From NCBI RefSeq assembly GCF_001698815.1, contig NZ_LGSI01000007.1, positions 1-50,508 on the forward strand: a stretch of 50,508 bases of DNA, given 5' to 3'. Shown here one piece after another: positions 1 through 8,344 of this stretch. The notes under the pieces were generated by a model. The model was given only the letters and a program-made list of their open reading frames with translations, made no database searches and was not told the DNA's origin. Each line of letters opens with the position of its first letter. Position 1 is the first letter of the stretch. This stretch comes from Pseudomonas syringae (GTDB taxonomy: Bacteria; Pseudomonadota; Gammaproteobacteria; Pseudomonadales; Pseudomonadaceae). Position numbers and translations under genes: made by a program.

Positions 1-254
1 TCGCGGGCAAGCCTCGCTCCAACGGGGGCTACGGGGTTTTCGCTACCCCACAATCGCCCGCACGATGAATCACAGCCCGCTCGCGGAACAGCAATCGACT
101 CGCCCGCTAATTTCGTTGGAGCGAGGCTTGCCCGCGAACCGGTCGACGCGGAGCATCAGTCATACCGTGCACAATCATTCGCGGGCAAGCCTCGCTCCAA
201 CGGGGGCTCCGGGGTTTTCGCTACCCCACAATCGCCCTGACGATGAAATACAAC
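1..254. repeat. REP/REPIN block carrying a copy of the madM 3' end
   Basis: Three REP half-sites of the form GTTGGAGCGAGGCTTGCCCG or its complement lie at about 2-24, 114-137 and 180-202. After the first and third, the same segment follows: a G-rich run, then TTTTCGCTACCCCACAATCG. In the third copy (about 211-254) that segment is the real 3' end of madM, including its stop codon (minus strand, 221-223). The first copy (about 30-62) is a downstream duplicate shifted by 178 bp. The same block recurs at 7799-8204, upstream of mdcA. It is noncoding; open frames through it only reflect the repeat. Confidence 0.85.
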
Positions 255-985
255 AACGAAGGCCCGAGCAGGCAACCCAATCCGGTGTGGAAGGTCGCGG
301 TCAGTGCGCCGTATGGCACCAGGCGTCGGTCGGTTGCCGCCAGGCCTGCGGTCACGCCGCTGACGGTGCCGGCCAGGCCGCCGAAGACCATTGCCGAACG
401 CGGATTGTCCAGGCCCATCCAGCGCGCGGCCATTGGCGTGCCGACCATCACCAGAATCGCCTTGATCAAGCCGGTGGCAATCGACAACGCGACAACATCC
501 GAGGTTGCGCCCAGCGCCGCACCGGTGACCGGGCCGACGATATAAGTCACTGCGCCCGCACCAATCGTGGTCATGCTGATCGCGTCGCGATAGCCGAACG
601 CCCAAGCGATGCTCGCGCCGACAATGAACGGCAGAATCGTGCCCAACAGCAAGGCAATCACGCCGATCATTCCGGCCTTGCGCGCTTCGGTGGCCTGCAC
701 TTCGAACGCCGTGGCGACGATGGCAAAGTCCCGCAGCATCGCGCCGCCCATCAGGCCGATACCGGAGAACAGCGTGATGTCCGCCAAGCCTTTCTGGCCG
801 CCGGTCATGGTGCCGCCAACCCAGGCGAGAATCAGCCCGATGACGATCGCGATGGCCGAGCCGTGAATACGGCCGAAGGTCAGGCGTTTGGAGATCACGA
901 CCGATATCCACATCACCGCGCCGACGAAAGCGAACGCCGTGACCAGCCCGTTATTGATCAAGCCTTTATCAATGATTTCCCACAT
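221..985 (-). CDS. madM: Malonate transporter subunit MadM
   Basis: This 254-residue integral membrane protein has many hydrophobic Gly/Ala-rich helices. It is recognised as MadM, one of the two subunits of the MadLM malonate carrier, which imports malonate across the inner membrane (MadLM of Malonomonas is the reference system). It starts 1 bp after the madL stop codon and is the last gene of the malonate operon, so translational coupling with madL is likely. Its stop codon lies inside a REP-associated repeat that also occurs upstream of mdcA, so the last ten or so codons exist in several copies around the operon. The family call is firm; transport itself is inferred. Confidence 0.93.
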   Translation of the reverse strand: MWEIIDKGLINNGLVTAFAFVGAVMWISVVISKRLTFGRIHGSAIAIVIGLILAWVGGTMTGGQKGLADITLFSGIGLMGGAMLRDFAIVATAFEVQATEARKAGMIGVIALLLGTILPFIVGASIAWAFGYRDAISMTTIGAGAVTYIVGPVTGAALGATSDVVALSIATGLIKAILVMVGTPMAARWMGLDNPRSAMVFGGLAGTVSGVTAGLAATDRRLVPYGALTATFHTGLGCLLGPSLLYFIVRAIVG

Positions 986-986
986 A

Positions 987-1427
987 TCAACGCCCCCCGA
1001 CTGGAGTTGGAGTCGCCGCTGGGGTTGGAGTAACGCCAGGAATAATCAGCGGTTCTTCGTCAGGCAGCGGTTCGCCTTTGTTGGTGCGGCTGATCACGGC
1101 AATCGTGCAACCGCAGATCACCACTGAAGCCACCGCCGCCAGTACGGCAACCGGGCCACCTTTCAACGCCGTGACGACGTTCTGTTGCGCGGCCATCGCC
1201 ACCACCACCGGAATGTACATCGCGCCCCAGAAGCCGACGCCGAGTTCGCATTCCTTGGTCATGCCGCCACGTTTTTGCATATACAGACGCGCGAAGATCA
1301 ACAGGATCATGGCGATCCCGACGCCGCCCACATTGGATTTGACGCCCAGCAGCACGCCGAGCAGGTCACCGAGAATCACCCCCGCGAGGGTGCAAATAGC
1401 CAGCAATGCCACACCGTAGATAATCAT
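987..1427 (-). CDS. madL: Malonate transporter subunit MadL
   Basis: This is a 146-residue membrane protein with about four hydrophobic helices. Its N-terminus (MIIYGVALLAICTLAG) is typical of MadL, the small partner of MadM. The C-terminal tail is Pro/Thr-rich (GVTPTPAATPTPVGG) and probably unstructured. The gene lies 66 bp downstream of mdcH and 1 bp upstream of madM, so it is read as part of the mdc operon. MadL and MadM together form the malonate uptake system that feeds the decarboxylase. The ATG at 1427 is the first in frame. Confidence 0.92.
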   Translation of the reverse strand: MIIYGVALLAICTLAGVILGDLLGVLLGVKSNVGGVGIAMILLIFARLYMQKRGGMTKECELGVGFWGAMYIPVVVAMAAQQNVVTALKGGPVAVLAAVASVVICGCTIAVISRTNKGEPLPDEEPLIIPGVTPTPAATPTPVGGR

Positions 1428-1493
1428 TATTGTTATTCCTCTAAGTTTGCCTGACGAAGTTGTTGTTTTTGTCCTTCGAAACAGCGCTGGGCT

Positions 1494-2429
1494 CTATGGG
1501 TTGCGGCGGCCCTCCTCACGCGACAGCGCGACCAGACTGTCCAGACGCGCGCCTTGAAAGGCGATTGCCGTGCCTTGTTCGAACACTTTGCGCGCCAGCC
1601 CCGTCAACACGGTGCCCGGCGGTAATTCGATGTGCAGGCGCACGCCGCGCTCGTACGCGGTCTGCACGGTGCTGCGCCAGTCGATGATCCGGCACATGTT
1701 GAAGGCCAGATCATCACGCAGCTTGTCGGCGCTCAGAATCGGCCGCGCAGTAGTGCCGCTGAGATAACGAATTTGGGGCGCGTTGACCGTGATGTCAGCC
1801 AACGCCGCCGCCAGGGTTTGTGCCGGTTGTTCGAGCAGCGTGCAATGGGACGGCACGCTCACCGCCAGACGCTTGGCCGCTGCCGCGCCGCTGGCTTTGG
1901 CCCGCTGCGCCACCGACGCCATGGCCTCGACGCTGCCGGCAATCACGAATTGATTGTCGGCATTGAGGTTGGCCAGATAAACCGGCGTCGCGGCGCTGTG
2001 AACCTCGGCGATCAATGATTCGACAGTGTTTTGATCCAGGCCGATGATCGCAGTCATGCCGTAGCCTTCGGGATAGGCGTCCTGCATCAACTGGCCCCTT
2101 AACGCGACGAGCCGTACGGCATCCTCGAACGCCAACGAGCCTGCAATCACCGCTGCCGGATAAGCGCCTATGGACAATCCGGCCAGATAATCCGGCGTGC
2201 AGCCTTGCGCCTGTAACAACCGGGCGTATGCCACGCCAGCGATCAACAGGCACAGCTGAACGGCGCGGGTCGATTGCAGCGCCAGCTCTGAGTCGAGCAG
2301 TAAAATGTCTTCATCCAGTGCGGCGCTGGCCTGGCTCAAACAGTGGCGCACGGCTGGCAGGTCGGGCAACTGCTGCAACATGCCGGTCTGTTGCGCGCCC
2401 TGGCCAGGAAACACCCAAAGGCTGCTCAT
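1494..2429 (-). CDS. mdcH: Malonate decarboxylase epsilon subunit (malonyl-CoA:ACP transacylase), MdcH
   Basis: This is a 311-residue FabD-type acyltransferase. The N-terminal motif VFPGQGAQQTGM (residues 6-17), the nucleophile elbow GLSIG with Ser86 and the catalytic His194 (VPSHC) are all visible. In the malonate decarboxylase system MdcH primes the acyl carrier protein MdcC with a malonyl group, after which MdcA takes over the exchange. The ATG at 2429 overlaps the mdcG stop by four bases (ATGA). The frame is open further upstream, but that stretch lies inside mdcG in another frame and has no family similarity, so the longer start was rejected. Confidence 0.94.
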   Translation of the reverse strand: MSSLWVFPGQGAQQTGMLQQLPDLPAVRHCLSQASAALDEDILLLDSELALQSTRAVQLCLLIAGVAYARLLQAQGCTPDYLAGLSIGAYPAAVIAGSLAFEDAVRLVALRGQLMQDAYPEGYGMTAIIGLDQNTVESLIAEVHSAATPVYLANLNADNQFVIAGSVEAMASVAQRAKASGAAAAKRLAVSVPSHCTLLEQPAQTLAAALADITVNAPQIRYLSGTTARPILSADKLRDDLAFNMCRIIDWRSTVQTAYERGVRLHIELPPGTVLTGLARKVFEQGTAIAFQGARLDSLVALSREEGRRNP

Positions 2430-3052
2430 GAGCACACCTCTTCCAGTGGCCAAGGCTGAGCCACCAACTCGGCACCACTGGCAGATTTGAGCAACACCTG
2501 ACGCGATGCGCCCGCCCATTCTCGCAGCGCTATGGCACCGAGCGGCGTTTGCAATTGCACGTCGATGCGGCACAGCGCGACATCCAGCCGTTGCACCAAC
2601 TCCGCAGCCCAACGACGACTGACGAAGTCCGGCGTGCGCAGAATCAAGTCCAGATCGCTGTGCTCGTGCAATGCAGCAACGCCGCTGGCCAGTTCGAATC
2701 CGGCACTGCCGCTGACGCCCCAGATCAGGCCCAAGGCGTTCATCACCGGGCGGATCTGCGCCAAGGCCTGCAACGCGGGCCAATCGTTTTCGCCGAGCGC
2801 ATCTGTCAGTTGCTCAGGCCGCACGCAACGCTGCACATCAGCCAGCGCCATGAACGTCGCATAACGCTGCTCGCGACGTGGCCCGCGCACGCCTACGGCA
2901 ACTTGCCCAACCTCAGCCGATGCCCGGCGCACCACAACCGGATGCCCGAAGCGCACAGCTTCGATCACCCAATCCGGCGCGTCGTCCGGCAGCGCGGACA
3001 CGGGCATGCCCCACAACAAATCATGGGCCAGCACCGTCCGTTCAGCGTTCAT
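2426..3052 (-). CDS. mdcG: Phosphoribosyl-dephospho-CoA transferase MdcG
   Basis: MdcG (208 aa) attaches the 2'-(5''-phosphoribosyl)-3'-dephospho-CoA prosthetic group to the serine of the carrier protein MdcC, giving the active holo-enzyme. The nucleotidyltransferase-like signature is visible: a Gly/Ser loop (WGVSGSAGFE, residues 111-120) followed by HSDLDLILR with Asp133 and Asp135 as probable metal ligands. It sits between mdcE (no gap) and mdcH (four-base overlap), its usual place in Pseudomonas mdc operons. Confidence 0.93.
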   Translation of the reverse strand: MNAERTVLAHDLLWGMPVSALPDDAPDWVIEAVRFGHPVVVRRASAEVGQVAVGVRGPRREQRYATFMALADVQRCVRPEQLTDALGENDWPALQALAQIRPVMNALGLIWGVSGSAGFELASGVAALHEHSDLDLILRTPDFVSRRWAAELVQRLDVALCRIDVQLQTPLGAIALREWAGASRQVLLKSASGAELVAQPWPLEEVCS

Positions 3053-3853
3053 TTACCACTGCGCCCGCAGCAGTTCGCGGACCTTGCTCGACGCCTGGCG
3101 ATTGCTCGCGCCGAGGCGGCTGCGCAAGTCGCTGCCGGTGGCTTGCACGTCTTTGATGGCGCTGCTCAGCACGTCCTGAACCTGAGTCAAATCCTGCGCG
3201 GTGGGCTGTTCGATCTGGCTCACCGACAAGGTTTCCCAGAGCAGGCCGAGACTGGCGAAGTTCTCGATGTCGTAGGCCATGGGCGGAATGCTCGCGGCGA
3301 GTTTTTCCAGCTCCTCGACGCTGCGCAAGGTGACGCGTGCGGCGGACTCCTTGCCCATGGCATGCACCATGACGCCCGGATCGCGCAGGGCAATCAGCCG
3401 GTTGGCCTGATAACCGTGGGCCAGAAACGCACCCGACATGGCTTTGCCCACCAGTAGGCCAATCACCGGATGCCCGGCCAGACGCGCGCGGGCATAACTG
3501 TCCACTGCGCCCGCCAGCGCTTGATGAATGCCCAGCGCTTCTTCGCGTCGACCGTAAGCCTGACTCGGCACATCGACGATGGCGATCAGCGCGCGTTTGT
3601 GTTCGTTGTCGCGATCCAGTTCGATGGCAAAATCCACGGCCTTGGCCAGGCCCCAGCCTTCCAGCAGGCCGACTTCGCCGCTGCGCGCCCGAGGGAAGCG
3701 ATTCTCGGCGTCGGCCACCACGGCCAGAAAACGCACAGGCTGATCACCCAGCACACCATCGGCGGCCTTGATCGAATGCGGCAAGCCCACCACTTCGGCG
3801 GCGTTGGCGCTGAGCGCCTTGAACCAGTTCAAGCCACGTGAGGAAGCGCTCAT
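3053..3853 (-). CDS. mdcE: Malonate decarboxylase gamma subunit MdcE
   Basis: This 266-residue protein belongs to the crotonase/carboxyltransferase superfamily. It pairs with MdcD to decarboxylate the malonyl thioester bound to MdcC, yielding acetyl-S-ACP and CO2. Typical features are the stretch VGLLEGWGLAKAVDFAIELD and the Gly-rich segment GHPVIGLLVGKAMSGAFLAHG that shapes the active site. It starts in a four-base overlap with the mdcD stop and abuts mdcG directly, so it is tightly coupled within the operon. Length and order match MdcE of other pseudomonads. Confidence 0.93.
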   Translation of the reverse strand: MSASSRGLNWFKALSANAAEVVGLPHSIKAADGVLGDQPVRFLAVVADAENRFPRARSGEVGLLEGWGLAKAVDFAIELDRDNEHKRALIAIVDVPSQAYGRREEALGIHQALAGAVDSYARARLAGHPVIGLLVGKAMSGAFLAHGYQANRLIALRDPGVMVHAMGKESAARVTLRSVEELEKLAASIPPMAYDIENFASLGLLWETLSVSQIEQPTAQDLTQVQDVLSSAIKDVQATGSDLRSRLGASNRQASSKVRELLRAQW

Positions 3854-4701
3854 GATTGGGCTCCTTGATACAGATCGCGCACGGTCAACGGGTCGATCTG
3901 CGCTTGAGTGTCCAGCCGCGCCAGTCGCTGCAAAAACAGCTCGTGCTGGCCGCTGCGATTTTCAGTCGGCACGCCTTGCTTGATCCAGTCGGTCACTTGG
4001 GCGCGAATGTCCTGCACGTCGTCGGCAGCGAAACCGTCCACCAGGTGACTGGCAAAGCGCTGCTCGCCTCCGGTCAGGCTCCAGATGAAGGGCCGGTCGC
4101 GAGAATCGTATTCTTCGATCCCGGCTTCCTGTTCGATGACCTGCGGGCCGTTCAGGCCCAGTCGTGCTTCCTGCGTCACCAGCAGATAACTGCACAAACC
4201 CGCTGCGATGGACATGCCGCCAAAACAACCCACGCTGCCCGCCACCACGCCAACCACCGGCTGGTACTGACGCAGGTCGACAATCGCCGCGTGAATCTCG
4301 GCAATTGCGGCCAATCCGAGATTGGCTTCCTGCAAGCGCACGCCGCCGGTTTCCAGCAGCAGGATCGCTGCGGTGGGGATGCCGTTGCGGTTGTCTTCAG
4401 CGGCCAGTTCCAAAGCGCCAGCCATCTTCGCGCCGCCGACTTCGCCCATGCTGCCGCCCTGAAACGCACCTTCGATGGCGGCAATCACCACTGGCAAACC
4501 GGCAACGGTGCCTTTGGCGACGATCACGCCATCATCGGCCTGGGCGACGATGCCTTGCTTGATCAGCCAGGGCGACATCAGGCGCTCGAACGGGCCGACC
4601 AACTCGCGGAAGCTGCCCGGATCGAGCAGAGCCTGCGCCCGCTGCCGAGCGCCCAGTTCGATGAAGCTGTGTTGACTCAACAAACGCGCGACATCAGTCA
4701 T
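3850..4701 (-). CDS. mdcD: Malonate decarboxylase beta subunit MdcD
   Basis: This 283-residue carboxyltransferase-fold protein is the partner of MdcE in the biotin-independent malonyl-S-ACP decarboxylase. Recognisable parts are SFIELGARQRAQALLDPGSF near the N-terminus, the Gly-rich EGAFQGGSMGEVGGAKM and GVVAGSVGCFGGMSIAAGL, which form oxyanion-hole turns in this fold. The ATG at 4701 lies eight bases inside the 3' end of mdcC. The in-frame start 45 bp earlier only extends into mdcC with unrelated residues and was rejected. Confidence 0.93.
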   Translation of the reverse strand: MTDVARLLSQHSFIELGARQRAQALLDPGSFRELVGPFERLMSPWLIKQGIVAQADDGVIVAKGTVAGLPVVIAAIEGAFQGGSMGEVGGAKMAGALELAAEDNRNGIPTAAILLLETGGVRLQEANLGLAAIAEIHAAIVDLRQYQPVVGVVAGSVGCFGGMSIAAGLCSYLLVTQEARLGLNGPQVIEQEAGIEEYDSRDRPFIWSLTGGEQRFASHLVDGFAADDVQDIRAQVTDWIKQGVPTENRSGQHELFLQRLARLDTQAQIDPLTVRDLYQGAQS

Positions 4702-4993
4702 GGCCGACCTCCTCGAAACCTTGTTCCAGACGCAGGCGCACCACACCCGGTGTGGCGCCGAAGTCGTGAATATCGATGGTCATCGCGGGCGGCGTCTGGC
4801 CGTCGAACATGCGCTGAAACAAATGCTGCCAACGGGCCGAAGCGCCGTTCACCGAGGTCACCACATTGATCGACAACTTGCCCGGCACACCGGGTTCCAG
4901 CAGCACTTCCAGATCACCCGAACCGACACAACCCACCAGCGCGCGACTCATGGGCGGCTGACCGGCGGGGAATTCAAAAGACAGGGTTTCCAT
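4694..4993 (-). CDS. mdcC: Malonate decarboxylase acyl carrier protein (delta subunit) MdcC
   Basis: This 99-residue protein carries the phosphoribosyl-dephospho-CoA prosthetic group. With the ATG at 4993 the segment VGCVGSGDLEVL places Ser25 at the attachment position known from Klebsiella MdcC. That agreement supports this start over the in-frame TTG six bases upstream, as does a GAGGAG ribosome-binding site nine bases before the ATG. Malonyl and acetyl groups are exchanged on this carrier during turnover. The gap to mdcB is 2 bp, and the end overlaps mdcD. Confidence 0.94.
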   Translation of the reverse strand: METLSFEFPAGQPPMSRALVGCVGSGDLEVLLEPGVPGKLSINVVTSVNGASARWQHLFQRMFDGQTPPAMTIDIHDFGATPGVVRLRLEQGFEEVGHD

Positions 4994-4995
4994 GA

Positions 4996-5877
4996 TCAAA
5001 CACTCCTCGATGGATGGCCGAGCGCTGGCTCCAGGCTATCTATGAACAGGCAGGCGGCGAGCAAATCAGCCGCGCCACCGGGCGATGCGTTGAGCTGCAA
5101 CAATTGCTGATCCAGTTCGTGCAGGCAGCGCCGACCAGCGAGGCTCGCGCTGCCACCGGCGTCCAGCACCCGCTGTGCGCCGTGTTGCATGGCGTTCAGC
5201 CCTGCGGTGCCTGCGCGATACAGCACGCAGGTGTCGCTCAAGGTGGTCATGATCGCCAGCAAGGCATCGAGTCGCGCGTTTTGCTCGCCATGGCCTGTGA
5301 TGCGGCTGCGTTGCAGTTGTGGCAGACCGAATTGCATGACCGCCGGAAAGCCCAGTTGCGCCTGTTCTTTCGCGCCCATGGCGCCGTAACGACGGGCAAC
5401 CTGTTGGCCGTGGCTGGCTTGGGCAATGACATGGCGATCGTCGATCAGCGCCAATTTGGCAGCGCGCAAGCTCAGGCTCGCGGCGCTGCAGTTTTCCGGT
5501 TCCAGTGCCGCAGCGGTCACCAGCAAACCCAAGGCCCAGATTGCGCCGCGATGTGTGTTCACGCCTTCGGTGGTGTGCAGCATGGCGGCTTCGCCTTCAC
5601 GGCCAATGCGCCCCAAGGCTTCGCGCAGGGGTTGATCAATGACGCCAAACTCCATGGCGGCTTCGGCCATTTCCTTGAACGCGGGCCACAGCGACAACGC
5701 CGATGCGTGCATCAAACCCAAGTGCAAATCGCTGTGGGCGCCGCTGCCGCGTCGGTCCACCAGCGCGGGTTTGGGTGACAAGTCGGCTTCGTCGATCAAC
5801 GCTTCCACGGCGAGATCCGCCAGGTGATCGGCGAGCGACAGCCGCTCAGATTCGGTTTTGCGGGCGAGTGCGCTCAT
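4996..5877 (-). CDS. mdcB: Triphosphoribosyl-dephospho-CoA synthase MdcB
   Basis: This 293-residue CitG/MdcB family enzyme joins ATP and 3-dephospho-CoA to make the prosthetic-group precursor that MdcG transfers to MdcC. Family motifs are visible: [16 protein letters not shown] near residue 40-55 and [18 protein letters not shown] around residues 100-120. The ATG at 5877 overlaps the mdcA stop by one base (TAATG). The frame stays open for 48 more bases into mdcA without family similarity. The presence of both MdcB and MdcG shows that the operon supplies its own cofactor chemistry. Confidence 0.94.
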   Translation of the reverse strand: MSALARKTESERLSLADHLADLAVEALIDEADLSPKPALVDRRGSGAHSDLHLGLMHASALSLWPAFKEMAEAAMEFGVIDQPLREALGRIGREGEAAMLHTTEGVNTHRGAIWALGLLVTAAALEPENCSAASLSLRAAKLALIDDRHVIAQASHGQQVARRYGAMGAKEQAQLGFPAVMQFGLPQLQRSRITGHGEQNARLDALLAIMTTLSDTCVLYRAGTAGLNAMQHGAQRVLDAGGSASLAGRRCLHELDQQLLQLNASPGGAADLLAACLFIDSLEPALGHPSRSV

Positions 5878-7553
5878 TACCAGCTCCTGAATTTGGCGGG
5901 CGGGTTGTACAGCCCGCCGGACCACTGGACCAGATCGCCGATGCTTTTGGCCGCGAGCAATTCGCGGCTGGCGTCGGTGCGGCGAATTCCCAGGTCTTCG
6001 GGCAAGGCAATCAAGCCTTCGCGACGCATGCGCGCGGTGTCTTTGGGGTTGTGGCGCAGGCCGATCACGGTGACGCCAGCGACGGCGGCGATCATCGCCT
6101 GGCGTTCTTCCAGGCTGCGCGCCTTGTATAGATAGGCGATGCCTTCCTCGGTGAGCAGGTGGGTGACGTCATCGCCGTAAATCATGATCGGCGCCAGCGG
6201 CATGCCGCTTTTCTTCGCCACTTCCACGGCATCGAGGGTTTCGACGAACGTGGGTTTACCGCCTTCCTGGAAGGTTTCGACCATCTGTACGACGAGCTTT
6301 TTGCCGCGTTCAAGATAAGCTTCCGGGCCATCGCCGCTTTGCTGGCGCATGTCCAGCCAGGCGGGCGTCGGATGGCGGCGGCCATGAGGATCGTGGCCCA
6401 TGTTCGGCGCACCACCGAATCCGGCGAGACGTCCGCGCGTCACGGTGGAGGAATGCCCGTCGCCATCGACCTGCAACGTCGCGCCGATGAACAGGTCCAC
6501 GGCGTATTGCCCGGCCAGCTGGCACATCATGCGGTTGGAACGCAGGGAGCCATCGCGGCCGGTGAAGAACACATCCGGCCGCGCGGCGATGTAATTTTCC
6601 ATGCCCAATTCGGTGCCGAAACAATGCACGCTTTCCACCCAGCCACTTTCGATGGCCGGGATCAGCGTCGGATGCGGATTGAGGGTCCAGTTGCGGCAGA
6701 TCTTGCCCTTCAAGCCGAGGGATTCACCATAGGTCGGCAGGATCAGCTCGATGGCGGCGGTATTGAAACCAATGCCGTGGTTCAGGGACTGAACGTTGTG
6801 TTTTTCGTAGATGCCGCGTATCGCCATCATCGCCATCAGCACATGCACCGGCTTGATGTGGCGCGGGTCGCGGGTGAATAAAGGCTCGATGTAGAACGGC
6901 TTGTCGGCGACCACTACGAAATCGACCCAGGAGCCGGGAATATCGACCCGAGGCAGCTCGCTGACGTCATCCACCAGCTGATTGACCTGGACGATGACGA
7001 TGCCATCGCTGAAGGCGGCGGGTTCGATCAGCGCGGGCGTGTCTTCGGTGCTCGGCCCGGTGTAGATATTGCCCGCGCGGTCGGCCATGAAACCGGCCGA
7101 CAACACGACATTGGGGATCAGGTCGACCACCAGCCGAGAATACAGCTCGATGTAGGTATGAATCGCGCCGATTTCCAGCAGGCCGTCTTCCAGCAACTGG
7201 CTGATGCGCAGGCTTTGCGTACCGGCGAAAGAGAAATCGAGCTTGCGGGCGATGCCGCGCTCGAACAGATCCAGATGCTCGGAACGGCCGACGCTGGGCA
7301 TGATCATGTGCAGGTCGTGCAGCTTGGCCGGGTCAACCTTGGCCAGCGAGCGGGAAAGGAAGTCCGCCTGTTTCTGGTTGTTGCCTTCCAGCACCACGCG
7401 GTCGCCCGGCATCATCAAGGCTTCCAGCGCCGCGACGATCTGGTCAGTCGGCAACACCACACCATCGGCAAGATGTCGCACCTGTTCGAGCCGCCGCTGT
7501 TTTTCACTGCGACGACGCGACCAGCGCGCGTCGGGGTTCGTTATTGTTGTCAT
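5877..7553 (-). CDS. mdcA: Malonate decarboxylase alpha subunit (acetyl-ACP:malonate ACP transferase) MdcA
   Basis: This 558-residue, CoA-transferase-like subunit swaps the acetyl group on MdcC for malonate, regenerating malonyl-S-ACP and releasing acetate. It is the first gene of the operon. The ATG at 7553 follows a GGAG box at five bases; a GTG six bases upstream is also in frame and less likely. Segments such as [20 protein letters not shown] and [20 protein letters not shown] are characteristic of MdcA. Gene order, length and sequence match Pseudomonas mdcA. The operon should let the cell grow on malonate through acetate. Confidence 0.95.
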   Translation of the reverse strand: MTTITNPDARWSRRRSEKQRRLEQVRHLADGVVLPTDQIVAALEALMMPGDRVVLEGNNQKQADFLSRSLAKVDPAKLHDLHMIMPSVGRSEHLDLFERGIARKLDFSFAGTQSLRISQLLEDGLLEIGAIHTYIELYSRLVVDLIPNVVLSAGFMADRAGNIYTGPSTEDTPALIEPAAFSDGIVIVQVNQLVDDVSELPRVDIPGSWVDFVVVADKPFYIEPLFTRDPRHIKPVHVLMAMMAIRGIYEKHNVQSLNHGIGFNTAAIELILPTYGESLGLKGKICRNWTLNPHPTLIPAIESGWVESVHCFGTELGMENYIAARPDVFFTGRDGSLRSNRMMCQLAGQYAVDLFIGATLQVDGDGHSSTVTRGRLAGFGGAPNMGHDPHGRRHPTPAWLDMRQQSGDGPEAYLERGKKLVVQMVETFQEGGKPTFVETLDAVEVAKKSGMPLAPIMIYGDDVTHLLTEEGIAYLYKARSLEERQAMIAAVAGVTVIGLRHNPKDTARMRREGLIALPEDLGIRRTDASRELLAAKSIGDLVQWSGGLYNPPAKFRSW

Positions 7554-7633
7554 GGTCACTCCACGAATTCGCTGTCGTGGGTCACCTTAGGAGCGAAGGG
7601 TGTCGGGCATCAATCAAGCAAACGGTGGAATCG

Positions 7634-7648
7634 TTACGGTTGGAGTAA
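7634..7648. promoter_or_regulatory. Possible LysR-type (MdcR) binding site upstream of mdcA
   Basis: TTAC-N7-GTAA is a perfect four-base dyad and contains the T-N11-A pattern typical of LysR-family sites. It lies about 85 bp upstream of the mdcA start, between the gene and the repeat array. The known regulator of mdc operons is the LysR protein MdcR, whose gene is not in this window (it could lie beyond the left edge). The motif is short and the assignment is an inference. Confidence 0.35.
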
Positions 7649-7660
7649 TAAACAACCCCG

Positions 7661-8247
7661 TCGGAGCGAGGCTTGCCCGCGAAGCTTTCCCGGATAAATC
7701 CGGTCCCACAAGAGATCGGGAATTCATCGTGGGAGGGAGTTCATTCCCGAGGACGTCGCGACAACCGATACATATAGGGTGGCTGAACCGGCGTATTCGC
7801 GGGCAAGCCTCGCTCCAACGGGTTTTGCGGTGTATTCGCTACCCCACAATCGCTCGCAAGATGAAATACAACTCGCTCGCGGAGTGTCGGATGTATAGCA
7901 ATCGGCTCAAGACCTGATTTCGTTGGAGCGAGGCTTGCCCGCGAAGCTTTCCCGGATAAATCCGGTCTCACAAGAGATCGAGAATTCATCGTGGGAGGGA
8001 ATTCATTCCCGAAGATGTCGCGACAACCGATACATATAGGGTGGCTGAACCGACCCATTCGCGGGCAAGCCTCGCTCCAACGGGTTTTGCGGGGTTTTCG
8101 CTACCCCACAATCGCCCGCACGATGAAATACAACTCGCTCGCGGAGTGGCGGATGTATAGCAATCGGCTCAAGACCTGATTTCGTTGGAGCGAGGCTTGC
8201 CCGCGAAGCTTTCCCGGATAAAGCCTCGCTCCAACGGACCTGGGCAC
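7661..8247. repeat. Tandem 262-bp mosaic REP repeat array (2 full copies plus remnant)
   Basis: Two copies of a 262-bp unit (7663-7924 and 7925-8186) stand head to tail and differ at about 13 positions. A third begins at 8187, follows the unit for some 35 bases and then jumps into an inverted REP half-site ending near 8247. Each unit contains a forward REP (GGAGCGAGGCTTGCCCGCGA), pieces of another REP family (CCCGGATAAATCCGGTC and GTGGGAGGGA), an inverted REP, and a copy of the madM 3' end (CGCTACCCCACAATCGC...GATGAAATACAAC). The array fills most of the 790-bp gap between mdcA and the next gene. No gene is present in it; 8248-8344 shows nothing recognisable. Confidence 0.9.
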
Positions 8248-8344
8248 ACCGAATGAACGGGAATAATTTTCCGTGGGCGATCAACCTTCACGCGAACATG
8301 AGGCTCTACGGAATTCATTCCAATTCAAATGATTGACAGGCCGG

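Noticed and set aside
65..1033. Plus-strand open frame of 322 codons opposite madM
   Set aside because: Antisense shadow of madM and repeat DNA; composition rich in Arg/Gln/Asp with no family features.
2430..2783. N-terminal extension of mdcH
   Set aside because: Overlaps mdcG in another frame; the family N-terminus begins at the ATG at 2429.
7661..8247. Possible CRISPR array
   Set aside because: Units are 262 bp, head to tail with no unique spacers, and no cas genes are in the window.
7741..8284. Two minus-strand frames ending in the 262-bp repeats, with similar proteins
   Set aside because: Their similarity comes from the repeat itself; there is no ribosome-binding site and no coding character.
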